From positions 6,386,001-6,450,000 of the forward strand of contig CM033113.1 of the NCBI GenBank assembly GCA_019321725.1: a stretch of DNA of 64,000 nt, in the 5' to 3' direction. Made by a program: the position numbers and the translations under genes. The notes beneath the pieces were generated by a model. The model did no database searches and was not told where the DNA came from. It saw nothing but the letters and a program-made list of their open reading frames with translations. Positions 26,278 through 37,751 of the stretch are shown in pieces. This DNA is from Paulownia fortunei. Its lineage: Eukaryota; Streptophyta; Magnoliopsida; Lamiales; Paulowniaceae. The number at the start of each line of letters is the position of its first letter. The stretch's first letter is position 1.

Positions 26278-28351
26278 ATGGGACCAATGACACTTCCTCC
26301 AGGATTCAGGTTCCATCCGACGGATGAGGAGCTTGTGGCCTACTATCTTGATCGGAAAATCAACGGCGGAATCATCGAGCTTGAAGTCATCCCTGAGGTT
26401 GATCTCTACAAATGTGAACCTTGGGATTTACCAGGTAAATTAAATTTAATATTAATTGATTCAATCAATTGACATTGACAGTCTCGGTTCATACGTTATA
26501 ACAGTAGTTTTCCAATCTTTGACAGATAAATCTTTCTTGCCTAGCAAAGACATGGAATGGTACTTCTACAGTCCCCGGGACAGGAAATACCCCAACGGGT
26601 CGAGGACTAACCGGGCGACCCGGTCGGGTTACTGGAAGGCCACGGGTAAAGATCGGGCGGTGCACTCACAGAAGCGGCCCGTCGGCATGAAGAAAACATT
26701 GGTATATTACAGAGGGAGAGCGCCTCATGGCATTAGAACTGATTGGGTAATGCACGAGTATCGCCTCATGGAATCAGCATCCGGCGGCACCGGATCAACT
26801 CTCAAGGTCTATAATACATATATCTTCTTACATTCTTAAAGCCACAAAAAAAAAAAAAAAAAAAAGAGCTTTTTTCTTTTTGAGTTAAATCAGATCAAGT
26901 GAAACTTAGGTTTGATGGATGGAGATTCCTTTTGATTTGTGTAATGACTAGTTACTGGTATGATCAAAGGGCAGTAGGGTTTCCCGAAAAGAAGGGGGGA
27001 AGGGTTCCAAGACTGAAGAAGAGGAAAAGAAAAAAAGTGGGAATTATTTTTAATTAATCAGTAATCAACTTTATAAATAATTTTCTTAGCAATCATCTGA
27101 AAATAAGGAAAAATCTATTATTGGGTTCTTTAATTCAATTTGGAACAAGGAAAATTCGTTTTTAATTTGTGCTCATGCATTTACATAAAAACTATCAATT
27201 ATTTAGAAATATAATGATTTTACATATGAATTTCTTGTATTGAAATATTGGTAGATGTAGAATAGTCAAAGTTTGTAGTATTTGGCTCATCTCCCGAGTA
27301 TCACGATCTTTCCTTTTCAAAATTCCATTCCTTTGTACTGAGTGTCAAAATTTTGGGACTAGTCTCAAATCAATTTTTTTTTTTTTTTTTTCACATTACA
27401 GGATTCTTACGCACTATGCCGGGTTTTCAAGAAGAACATAGTCATACCTAAGAGTAGTAAAGAATCACTTGGGGCAGCTGTCGATCAAGTTTTGTGGGAC
27501 GACGACAACGGCGCCACCCCGGAGACATCCCGAAATCAGAGAGAAAATGCCGACGACGATGACCAAAACATTACCAAAAACCACCAAGTTCGTTCCAAAA
27601 ACCCGTCGGAGGCATCTTCCTCGGATCTCACACAAGGAACACCAATCGCCATGGGTGGTTCGAAAGACGATTTACTGTCTCAGATTGCATCAGATGAAGT
27701 CAATAGTTCAATTGATCAGTTTTATTGTTACGGCACCGAAAACATATCAAATTTCATTCAGGTAACAACAAGATTTGTGTGTTTAGCTAGGCTGAGAATG
27801 GTCCCAGGAATGATCCCTTTGAGGTTGTCTTTTTTGATTTAAAGTCACAAAAGTTGGAAGCAATGAACTCAACATCTTTCTCTAAAGCAGCCCTGGGAAA
27901 AAAATCTCCAGACTGATGAGTCCTACGGCTTTCTTCACCATTTCCCATAAATTCTTTTGACTGGCTAAAATGTCTTTCCGCCATATTATCCCACATAAAT
28001 TCTGAATTAATTCCTGTACCATCTTTTATTTCTTGCTAAAAATCATGTAAAAAAGAGCTTCATTCAATAATTTAATTATTCAATTCCTTATTTATTCATT
28101 TTTTGGGTTCATGATAAAATTATTTCTTGACGCAGGATTATACAGGCCTGTTTTACGAAACTGGGTTTCCGCCGCTGGCCCTGGAGGACTTCCCACAAAT
28201 AGATCTTACAGAGGCAAAATCTAGTTGTGAATACATGACTTGTGACAGAATCAGGGATTGTGTGAATGGGATAACAACTTTGGAAGAGATTTATTCACTA
28301 TGTTCTTCCCACGAGAACATGAACTACCAAAATTATGCAGGATCCAGCTGA
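26278..28351 (+). CDS. NAC074: NAC-domain transcription factor, NAC074/KIRA1-like
   Basis: Four exons, 26278-26434, 26526-26806, 27402-27761 and 28136-28351, join in frame to 337 aa. The N-terminal NAC domain (about residues 6-160) shows all five subdomains: [17 protein letters not shown] with [12 protein letters not shown] with [14 protein letters not shown] and RTNRAT, D with [10 protein letters not shown] through [15 protein letters not shown], and E with ALCRVFKK. Intron positions follow the usual NAC pattern. The C-terminal activation region is acidic and Ser/Asn-rich. Short words such as SSDLTQG and LEDFPQ, plus a C-terminal NG...LEEIYS stretch, resemble my memory of Arabidopsis NAC074 (KIRA1, At4g28530), a promoter of stigma cell death and senescence. 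The subgroup assignment rests on that memory, while the NAC call is firm. No membrane anchor is seen. Confidence 0.92.
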
Positions 28352-30571
28352 CTAGCTTCAGATTATATTATACAAGCATACAGATGTTACATTGACATGG
28401 GGGGTCGTTACATATATATAATTTTTATTTTATTTTTTTGCTTTTTTTTTTTTAAATTACTTGTAATGAAAATTGAAGAGGTAAGATTATTTTTGCTAAC
28501 GCTGAGGTAATTTATTTATGTGTAATTTTTTGCTAGAAATTGAGGTGATTGGTTTTTGTGTAATCTTTGGCTGGCAAGTCCTGGAATTTGGAAAATGGCT
28601 TCTCTCAATGTCCTCAAGAGATGCAATTAGAGAATTTGTTGCTGTTACAATACTTTCTTTGGGTGTTGAGTTCTTATGTCTTCTTTTCTTTTTCATTTTT
28701 AAATGTTTTTGATTTTATTTTTATCGAAAAAACGCTCAGACTAGTTTCATTCTAATAACCAAATCAGAAATCTTTTTTAAATGTTTTTAAAATTGATGAA
28801 CATTCGTTATGTCCTGCGCGGAACATATCCTATATAATAATCTTATTCAACTTTTCATTTTTAAAATGTAAGTGTAGTAATTGGCATATATTATTTTTTT
28901 AATTTTTGAAAATTTCAATTCAAAATTTTCATATAATTTAAAATTTAACGAAAAAAAATCTTGTGCCAGTTAGATGACTATAAAATTGGGGATTTTTTCC
29001 CTTTTTCTTTTTAGCGGGAAAAGTAGCAATTTTACTCATGTGGCATACCAAGAGGATTATTTTGGAGAAAATTTGTTTGTTCATATGATAATAATTAATG
29101 AACTAAAAATAAAAATAACTAAAATTCATTTTTTCTTCTTTCCTTCTCTATCTTTATAATCACTTAAATAATTACATAACTTAGTTGTAATTATAAAAAT
29201 ACTTAAAATTAAAAAGATCAAAATAAATAGTTAAAACCTATTTTTCTTCCCTCCTCTATATTTTATAATCACATGATTTAATTATTATCATGTAAATACC
29301 ATCAAAGATTAAAAATAAAATAAATAACTATATCTATTTTCTTCTTCCTTTTTCTTTTTATTGATGAAAGATGAAATAAATAAATTAAATTAATTTTCTT
29401 CTTCATTTTTTTCTATTCCTTTTTTCTTTTATTTTATTTCTTCTCTTCTTTCACTTCTCCCCATAGTTCTCTTTTTCTTTCTTCAAAAAAAAAAAAAAAG
29501 AAAAAAGAAAAAGAAGAAAAACATCACAAAGAAAAGACAAGGAAAAAAGGGAGAGAAAAAAAATGAGGAAAAGAAAAAATAGAGATATTTTCCTGCCAAA
29601 ATGGCCACTTAGCATGCCAATAAGCGAAATTTGACCATTTTTCTTTTCAAAATTGAAAAAAATCTTAAAATTTGAAGTCATGTGCCCGTTTTTCATTGGA
29701 TTAAAATTACTAAAAAATAAAAAAAATATATGTCAATTGTCACACCCACATTTTAAAGAATAAAGTGAACTATCATATAAGACAAAAATTACAATTTTGC
29801 ATGTCCCCGTTTTCCAAGAATGAAAAAAGAAAGAAAAAATCCAACAAAAAAATATAAAGTGGCAAGAAAGATGGACATCTCACACACATTGACAGAGTAC
29901 TTAACAAATATTGTATTCTTTTCCAGTATTTTCCATCAATCAAGAGGGCGAGGCTCTCAACAATGGCGGGCGGGGCACTCAGGATTCTATGTATCTACAG
30001 ATATTAAACTATATTATATTTTCTTCCAGTTTTTCTTATTAATCAAGAAAACACATAATCCTGTAATATACAAAAAGCTCACATAGTATAACGTCAATAA
30101 GTAATGACAAACTAATCTCTTAAAAATAATAAATTTAGATCCCAAGAACATAGAAAAACTTGAAGAATTTAGTCATGGATGTTAGGAAAGCAAGAGACAG
30201 AAGATACATGAATTATCAATATAAATTGTTCGAAGAATGAAAGAATAGTAGACAAATATTATTATTTTTTTGTTAAATCTCTTCTCACAAAAGGGAAAAC
30301 AATTTTTTTTTATATGCTTTTAAAAAAGATTAAAATTATTCATTTATTTCTTTATCCATCTGAAAATATTTAATAATAAATTGTAAATATTTTGTTAGAA
30401 AGGTGAATTTCTTCAGTTAATAAGTTCAAAGATAGTGAGGGTTAAAAAAAAAAGAGACAAATAACATAAATAAAAGAAAAAAGAAAAGAAAAGAAACCGG
30501 AAAACACAGAACCGTGCTGTTACTGCAACTGTGGATTTCTCGATCGGAATCATTTTCTTCCACAACTCAAA
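28352..30571. other. Intergenic spacer with long pyrimidine and purine tracts
   Basis: No exon was recognised. About 28352-28700 is probably NAC 3' UTR. A polypyrimidine stretch (about 29395-29485) is followed immediately by a polypurine stretch (29486-29583), described separately. Short A/G-rich runs continue to the start of the mS35 locus. Confidence 0.55.
29395..29583. repeat. Adjacent polypyrimidine and polypurine tracts
   Basis: Roughly 90 bases of mostly C/T (TTCTTTTATTTTATTTCTTC and similar) switch at about 29486 to roughly 95 bases of mostly A/G (AAAGAAAAAAGAAAAAGAAG and similar). The two halves are imperfect reverse complements, so a hairpin or triplex is possible. Confidence 0.6.
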
Positions 30572-33500
30572 ATGAGAAGAAGCTTAGCAAAAATCCTCTA
30601 TCCAGTGATCAGCCACGCCTACGCCACTCCTTCCTCCATTTCCGCTGCTTTCTCCACCTTGTCCACCGGCGACGGCGGCAGAGGCCGTGGCCGCTCCACC
30701 CCCTTCCAAATCACCATCGACAACCCCATCCAGACTGAACCCGAAAATCCCAGATTTGACAACGCATCTCCACAGCAGCATCGCCATGGCCGCGCCAGAG
30801 GTCAGCGTGTCCCTTACCATAGCAGAAGAGGCGCCTTTCCGACCACCGGCACCACAGAAACCTAATGTCAGAATGCCGTTTCTCTTCGTCAAAGATGATT
30901 CCTCTGAATCTAAAGTCCCAGTCAGGCAAGAGAAAATACTGCCCAATCACATTATCAATGCTTTATCACAAAATCCCCTGCCGCACAATCCAACAATCCT
31001 AAAGCAGAAAATCGACGTATCCGCCCGCGGTCACAGCCCAAACCACCGTCGGCTGTTGGTTCTGATACATAAGAGCTCTCCTCGCGGGCAATTGAGCCTG
31101 GACAAGGAGGTGAAAAAGGCAAGTGGATATTGTCGAGGGGTGACAAGGAGGGCAGTAGTGGTGGAGGTGAATTTTTAGAGACAGTAGACGTGCACTTGTG
31201 GGAAGAGGAAGAGGAAAAAGAAGAGGACGGTTTGGTGGGAGAGGGGGATGATAGATATGAGGAATCTGATGATGAGCCTGGAAGGCATTATCTTGGTATC
31301 CTGCTGATGAAGAGAAACTGTCGCAGCAGCTCGGGTCGGGGATTATGAATAAATTGGTGTGGAGCGTTCTAGGAACTGTCGACCAGGGTTTTGCGTTCCC
31401 CATTGATGATGCTTATCTGTATGCGCTTCATACTAACTTATTGGTAATACATTTTCGGAATTTTGCTGTTGGACTGGTAATATAGGATGAGCTGATTTGG
31501 TTTTTTCATTAGATTGTTATGCAGATTGAATGTGGAGTATTTGATGGAAGAGTTTGGCACGAACCGAGGTATTGATGAGAAGCCTCCTATTTCCTCCTCT
31601 GACGTGCTTGAGAAGATGAAGCCGTACCTAATAGTATATGATGGGATTCAGAGTCAAGAAGAGTGGGAAGTAATACGTTTTGGTTCTTCTTCTCCTGAGA
31701 TTGGCATCTGTGTACTGTTTTCTTGCCACGCTCTCATTATTTAGTTAAGTGGTATCTGAGGGCATTTTGTCATTTGATAAGAAACTTGGTGTTAAGACAT
31801 TCTTGAGCTATTACTCTTTAGAGATTTGCCTTCTGAGTTCTGATTTATTTTCTTGCCCTCTTACAATTATTTGTTCAGGAAATTTTGCATGAACCCATTA
31901 CAACAAAAAGGAAATCAGGATTGATTGTTAAGGAAAGGTAAGACCCTGGACTGGATAAGTGCTAAGTGGTAACAGTATATGTAGATGATGGCCCAGAATA
32001 TAGAAACAGAACAGGTGGCAAAGACTTGAATTTATATCTTTGTTTCTACTATTTCATTTCTTTTATCTTTTAGTTCTACATTGTGAAATCTGCCTTTGAT
32101 TGTGATATAGTTGATTCCTGATCTGAAAATTTCTTTCTTCCTTGGCCTGCTGGTTTAAACACTTATGTGCTGCAGGAAAATTTAGTACTAAGATGATCTT
32201 CTAGGAAGGGTATATATATATTGTTATATAACTCACTGATCTTTTTGCTGTTTTCCTCCTAGTTGTCTTATTGGAGCTTAATGTTTGTCCAGCTTAATGG
32301 TTGAATTTATATATTTGTTTCTACTATTTCATTTCTTTTATCTTTTAGTTTTACATTGTGAAATCTGCCTTTGATTGTGATATAGTTGATTCCTGCATCT
32401 GAAATTACTTTCTTCTTTGGCCTGCTGGTTTAAACACTTATGTGCTGCCGGAAATTTAGTAATAAAATGATCTTCTAGTAAGGGGATATATATTGTTATA
32501 TAACTCACTGATCTTTTCGCTGTTTTCCTTCTAGTTGTCTTATTGGAGCTTAATGTTTGTCCAGCTTAATGGAATTATATGTCCTTTGTGATTACTTTAA
32601 CTGCTGAATAACTCTTTCGTACTAACAGATGAGGAGACAATTCATACATGTTTTTTCCAGTTTGGACATAGTTCTTGGTGTATGATCCATCTTGTGATTG
32701 CTACTTTTCTGATTGCTCTATTAAGTATTCCACATTTTCACATTTATATACCCAACCAAGGACCATTTATTTAGCAGCTTTATAAACATGGAAACTATCT
32801 TTTCTTCTAGTAATGTCGGTGCCCTGTCGCATTTCTTATTGTTTCTCTGCTTCTTTCTTCATAAAGATGATGTAGCATGTATTCTCTACATTTGTCATAG
32901 CTGGCCAGACTCTATGCTTTACAGGAAGTCATGAAAGAAATAATGAGGACAGTCCCTCTTATGAAAGAGCTTGTAGACCATTATAGTGGAATAGATAGAG
33001 TAACTGCAAAGCAGCAGCAAGAAGAGCTAGAAAGAGTGGCCAAAACATTTTACTGAGCGTGCTGTTCTATCATTGCAGGTGCCAACTCTTGTTATCTTGG
33101 ACCTCATTGCCAGTGCATTGTTTGTTAGCTACAGCCTTCTGCATTTGATACATTGCATTTTTGATGCGTGCTTCATACCACTCTCCACAGGAATTGTGCA
33201 TTTGGGCCCCAGTCTGACAAGACATTGTTCCCTGTAAAGTGAATAAGCATCTCTAGCTTTGTTTGGACTGAGGAGAAAATAGGTCTGTGGAGATACTGTT
33301 TTTATATGAGCTATGAGAAAATTGAAAAAAAATAAATCAATATGTTAAAATGAAAATATTAGTTTGTAGTACTAGTTGGTCCTATGGTTTAAAGTTGAAC
33401 CTAATTTACTGTGAGATAAATGTCAAAAGAAACTGAATCATAATTCTAAAACTATGAGATTGCTCATAAAACCCACTCCGTGCCATTTAAAATATGCAGA

Positions 33501-33580
33501 GCAACCCAGGCTGGGGGTTTGACAAGAAATGCCAGTTCCAGGGTAAGCTTGTGATGGAGGTTTCCCAGCAATACAGTTAG
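30572..33580 (+). pseudogene. Mitochondrial ribosomal protein mS35 (S24/S35 family), frameshifted remnant
   Basis: Fragments match the plant mitochondrial small-subunit protein mS35. Exon-like blocks are 30572-31443, 31525-31669, 32925-33078 and 33500-33580, with intact GT/AG borders, so this is not a processed copy. Recognisable words are RGRGR, FVKDDSSES, MNKLVWSVLG, DDAYLYALHTN, EEFGTN, IDEKPPI, QSQEEWE, HYSGIDRVTAKQQQEELERVAKT, SNPGWGFDKKCQF and EVSQQY before the stop at 33578. They lie in different frames. In exon 1 the frame changes near 30800-30850, 31120 and 31293. In exon 2 the codons after IEC are shifted. In exon 3 about 11 codons plus a frame are lost between KT and FTERAVLSLQ near 33043. 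These breaks argue against a working protein. A divergent gene or sequence errors remain less likely alternatives. Confidence 0.75.
32026..32572. repeat. Tandem duplication, period 275 bp, in an mS35 intron
   Basis: TTGAATTTATAT...TTTGTTTCTACTATTTCATT through to TTTGTCCAGCTTAATGG occurs at 32026-32300 and again at 32301-32572, head to tail, with a modest number of substitutions and small indels. It lies in the intron between the second and third mS35 exon blocks. Confidence 0.92.
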
Positions 33581-36071
33581 CTTGGGATTGCTTTGCCTAA
33601 CATAATCTTTATTAGGTAACATTCATGTTTCTGATATTGCATGATCACCAGAAGGGTTGTGACGTGATCCTTCGTTCTGATCCTTGAAAATATCTGTTTA
33701 TACGCATTGACATTGGTGGATGATCTCTAGGTCAATTAAGAGAAGTTTAGCAATTTTTGTCCCAAGGGCTTTTTGGCTTGGATAGTGTACAGAAATGCCA
33801 ATATGTTACTATTTCTACCTTCTCTCCTGAAAGCATCATCTTTGCTGCAAATATTTTGTCAATATCAGCTTGATGAACAACAATTTATGACTGAGATGTT
33901 TAGGGGTTTAGGTCTCTGATGGTTGTTTCTCACTGTAGAAAATTTTGTTTCACTATTGTATCCGTACAGACAATAGCATATAACTATACCTAAATTTGGA
34001 TTGCTTTTTCTAGCTATACATTAAAACTTCACTCTGAAGTCCAAACATGTATCTAAAGTGGCTGAAACATGGCCTAGGTCAGATGACATTCATAATAGAT
34101 GCATGACATGGATGAAGTTGCAGGCTGCTAGATACAGATCCAATTGGGGGTTGGATTGGATGGCCGCTTCCTTTTATTTTGTCTGCAATTTCAAAATTTA
34201 AATATAAATTATGGAATTTAAAACTTTTGCTCTTGTTAAATATATTATTACTATTTGATATTATGATTGGAAAGTTGTAGAAGTGGTGAGGCCAAGGGAT
34301 CAGTTGCCATCCATGTTGATATTAATATTCACCAACGGCCAATAATACTATTACTTCATAAATATATTGTTACTATTTCATTTCATAAATACAAGGGTGA
34401 ATTTGCTCCAAGTATATGCATGTTAATTTATATTAGATCAAATATAAATTGTCATAGTTGAATTTTATACTTAGATTACTAATACAATTTTTATTTAAGT
34501 ATTAATAGTTATATGGCTGGTGTGAATGAAATTGATATTTTGGAAAATAAAAAAGTAATGTAAAAGAATAGTTTTAAAACTTGATAATGAGCACCCTAAG
34601 CTTTTGGTAAATGGCCACATTGGTTTAGTCACTTTCCCCTTTTTTGAGGAAGCATCCCTTTTTTCGAAATTCCTTCTATCGAAATTATAGGACTATTTTA
34701 CTGAGTTACTTTGAGAGAGTTGTTTTACATACCAACATATTATTTACCTACCCAAAATTATGTTTTTTGGGTAAATTTGTCTAGTATTAATTATTTCCAA
34801 AATTAAAATAAAAATTGTTAATTTAATGTAAAATTCAACTATGCTATTTATAGTTGGTTGAATTTAAGATAATCGACTTGATATTAGGTTTAAATAAAAT
34901 TTCAAAATTTTCAATATTTTTTCAAATATTTTGAAAAAAGGGGTAGTCAGAGGGAGCAAAGTCTATATTCTTCTAATTTGGAAGAGTAAAATGTTACACG
35001 CATGTAATTAAGGGGGCAAAATGAATTCACCATAAACATGAACTGTAGTTTAACAATGTATCATGCGATAAGACCAATACACATGTTCAAATTACGTGAC
35101 ATGTTGAAATTGTTTGGTGCGCATGTATCAATCATTCTTTTCTTTAAATAAAGTTATTAGTTTAGAAAAGTTATTCCTTTTGTCTGCTTTGATTAGGGTT
35201 TTACCAAGGAAAGTGGTATGATCTTTTTAATTGCCTAGTCTCCATTCAAAGACTGTAGTCTATGCGATTCAGCCATGGCTGGGCAGGGCGTGCCCCCATC
35301 AATCATCAAATGGCTTATCGGCTGTCGTGATATAGGAGAGGTATTGGGATATTTGAAGTGGATTTGGCATAATTTGAAATTCATTTGTTAAATTTTTTAG
35401 GATTTGTATCTGTATTTGTCGGAATTTGAATTCGGCGAATTAAATTTATTTTATAATTTTAAAAATATAAAAAAATATTTTTTTAAAAAAATATATTTTT
35501 TTAAAAAATATCATATAAATATATATAATATATATAAAACTAAAAAATTTAAACGGAATGTTTGAAAATAAAAAAATTGATGACCCATCCGAACTCGTTT
35601 ATAATAATAAAAATCTGCATCAAATGGGACGCGTTCGAATTTAAATCTATTTTATTTTGATCCAACTGTGTTTATTGATGAACCCCATTTGGGCTATACC
35701 CACTCTAATTACTAATCTGCTGATGATCTGTGGTCATGATTGAATTTTCTCTTCTACTAGATTAATCTTCTCATAAGCTAATCCTTAGTTATAAACTAAA
35801 CCTTCTTTCAATTTCTTGGTTACTAAGTCCATCACTTTTTAAATGTTTCAGTAAATATACAATCAAAAGTTTACTTAATATAATTAAAAAATATATATAA
35901 AACACGAAATTAGAATACACGATGCGAGAAATATTCCAGGGCCTCAAGGGTACCGACAATTTATATTACAAATTAACAGGAAAACTCTGGTGTAAACGAC
36001 CTGTTTACATCCAAATTACAATGTGTGACTCAATTATTTGTAATAATCAGAACTTGAAAACAAATGGGCTT
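33581..36071. other. Tail-to-tail spacer between mS35 remnant and OCT
   Basis: No exon was recognised. About 35330-35700 is a patch with words such as GAATTTGAATTCGGCGAATT and GGGACGCGTTCGAATTTAAA around an AT-rich core, typical of decayed non-autonomous plant repeats. The rest is unremarkable AT-rich sequence. Confidence 0.5.
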
Positions 36072-37643
36072 TTAAACACAGTAGACTCCATTGAGTGCAG
36101 CATCCTTGCGCTCTTGTTCCTCCATAGTATCGCACAAAATCCTGCCCCTAGTTTCCGGCAAGCATGCAACAGCCAGCCCACATATCGAAATTGCCACCCC
36201 AAACACACCATAGGACAGCAACCAATTCTTTCTGCCGGCAGCCACCAACACTGGGCTGAGAGCGCCTCCGAACACTAGAGCCTGCCGCACCATCGACACC
36301 GCCGAGTTCCTCACACATGTCGGAAATAACTCTAGGGTGTAAATCAAGACAACATCAAATGCCGTGCATGCGCTGAAAAAAGACACCAGCTCTAGCACGA
36401 TTTGCATTCCCTTCCATCTTACCAACACACAGCTCACACTACATATTCCACTCAATAAGGTCAATCCCAGCACCGAACCCTTTCTGTCTAGTTTTCCGAT
36501 GAGTAAAAATGTGAGCAATGAGGCTGGGAATTCGGATAATGCATTTAATGTGACGCTCAAATATAGATCAAATGACAGGTTGCCGAGGCCTAATGGCATG
36601 CCGTAGTAAATCATGCCGATGCCGAATCCCACCACCATCACCGTCACGAGCCGCCGGAAAGACCAACCTTTCTTCAGCAGGATCTTCATGGCTGAGAAAA
36701 TGTCGGTTTCTTGTGATTTCTCTTCCCACTCAGTACACCTGCCGAAGAAGCTTTGCGTTAAGCTGCTCCGGTTCGCTGGGGCCGCGATGCTTCTCAGTGT
36801 TTCAGCAAATTCTTCTTTTCTTCCCTTGATGAAAAGCCATCTAGGAGACTCTCGAACTAGGAAGAACACTGACAATGAGTAAAAAACTGAAGGAACACAA
36901 GTCCAGAGGTATATTAGTCTCCACGAAGAACCTTGGAGAGAAAAAGCAACAACTGGTAGAGATAGAAACCCAAGAGTAAAACAGATGAATCCAATGATCC
37001 CAACGTTTTCTCTCCATTTCTTCCCGACTAGCTCGGTGGACAAAACAAGAGCACAGGTCCCAACTGTGGCTCGGCCAAACCCGCTGATAAATCGCAACCC
37101 AGCGTACATCCATACGTTGGTTGAAACCGCGGTTAGCACGCCGGTTAGGGACATTAGCAGACTTGACAAAACCAGCATGTTCTTTCGGCCCAAAGCCGAG
37201 TCTGCTAATGCGGCGAGTGCAAACCCACCGACCAGGCAGCCCAAGAAGAAAGACGAGGCTGGGAGGCCTGTTATGATGGAGCCAGCGCACTGGAGCGACC
37301 ACTCCGAAATGATGGATGTGCTTGCAGGAAAGTCCCAGGACCAGGCGTCCATGGAAAGTTGACATAGATTGTTTTTGCTGTTGCATGATGAGTGATTAGT
37401 ATGGATACAACTCCATTTGGGTTCAGCGTCAGTAAAGACACTGATGAAGGTTTGCTGTGCATCGAAGAACCATGCAAAAGATACAAGGGTGGCCTGAAAT
37501 ATTTGTGTCCACCCTAAGTCCCCAATGCAATGTTCAATCGTGTCGTCGAGGGAGGGGTGGTGTTTTTTCACCTCTGTGAATGGTGGCAGGGTTTCGGGCT
37601 CTGCCGACCCAGTTTGTGAGAGTAGTGGATTTGGATCTGTCAT
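36072..37643 (-). CDS. Organic cation/carnitine transporter (OCT family, MFS)
   Basis: A single uninterrupted minus-strand frame encodes 523 aa, a normal length for plant OCT proteins. These are major-facilitator transporters of the SLC22-like group that move organic cations or carnitine across the plasma membrane or tonoplast. The N-terminus carries the family block around IEHCIGDLGW and SFAWFFDAQQTFISVFTD, then a large loop with several Cys. About twelve hydrophobic segments follow. Other MFS marks are the segment ADSALGRKNMLVLSS (loop 2-3), RESPRWLFIKGR before the central loop, and LPETRGRILCDT near the C-terminus. The start at 37643 (MTDPNPLLS) matches the family N-terminus. An upstream in-frame ATG at 37691 only adds residues coded by a TG microsatellite. 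Closest Arabidopsis group: OCT2-OCT5. Remembered synteny favours OCT5 or OCT2. Substrate cannot be read from the sequence. Confidence 0.92.
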   Translation of the reverse strand: MTDPNPLLSQTGSAEPETLPPFTEVKKHHPSLDDTIEHCIGDLGWTQIFQATLVSFAWFFDAQQTFISVFTDAEPKWSCIHTNHSSCNSKNNLCQLSMDAWSWDFPASTSIISEWSLQCAGSIITGLPASSFFLGCLVGGFALAALADSALGRKNMLVLSSLLMSLTGVLTAVSTNVWMYAGLRFISGFGRATVGTCALVLSTELVGKKWRENVGIIGFICFTLGFLSLPVVAFSLQGSSWRLIYLWTCVPSVFYSLSVFFLVRESPRWLFIKGRKEEFAETLRSIAAPANRSSLTQSFFGRCTEWEEKSQETDIFSAMKILLKKGWSFRRLVTVMVVGFGIGMIYYGMPLGLGNLSFDLYLSVTLNALSEFPASLLTFLLIGKLDRKGSVLGLTLLSGICSVSCVLVRWKGMQIVLELVSFFSACTAFDVVLIYTLELFPTCVRNSAVSMVRQALVFGGALSPVLVAAGRKNWLLSYGVFGVAISICGLAVACLPETRGRILCDTMEEQERKDAALNGVYCV

Positions 37644-37660
37644 CTTTAATTGGTTGATCC

Positions 37661-37682
37661 ACTTGTGTGTGTGTGTGTGTTT
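37661..37682. repeat. TG microsatellite in the OCT leader
   Basis: About nine TG units lie just upstream of the chosen OCT start. Read on the minus strand they give His-Thr repeats in frame with an upstream ATG at 37691. Confidence 0.85.
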
Positions 37683-37743
37683 TGGGTTCAAAATGAGAGT
37701 ACAAAAATTGTGAATTGTTGAAGCCTGTGGAAGACTTGCTATG

Positions 37744-37751
37744 TTTATATA
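37744..37751 (-). promoter_or_regulatory. TATA box of the OCT gene
   Basis: On the minus strand the sequence reads TATATAAA about 100 bp before the ATG at 37643. This is good spacing for a core promoter and supports a short leader. Confidence 0.6.

Noticed and set aside
36841..37386. 181-codon minus-strand open frame within OCT, and several plus-strand frames over 36364-37362
   Set aside because: They are in other frames of the OCT coding region and match no family. The OCT frame carries the MFS motifs.
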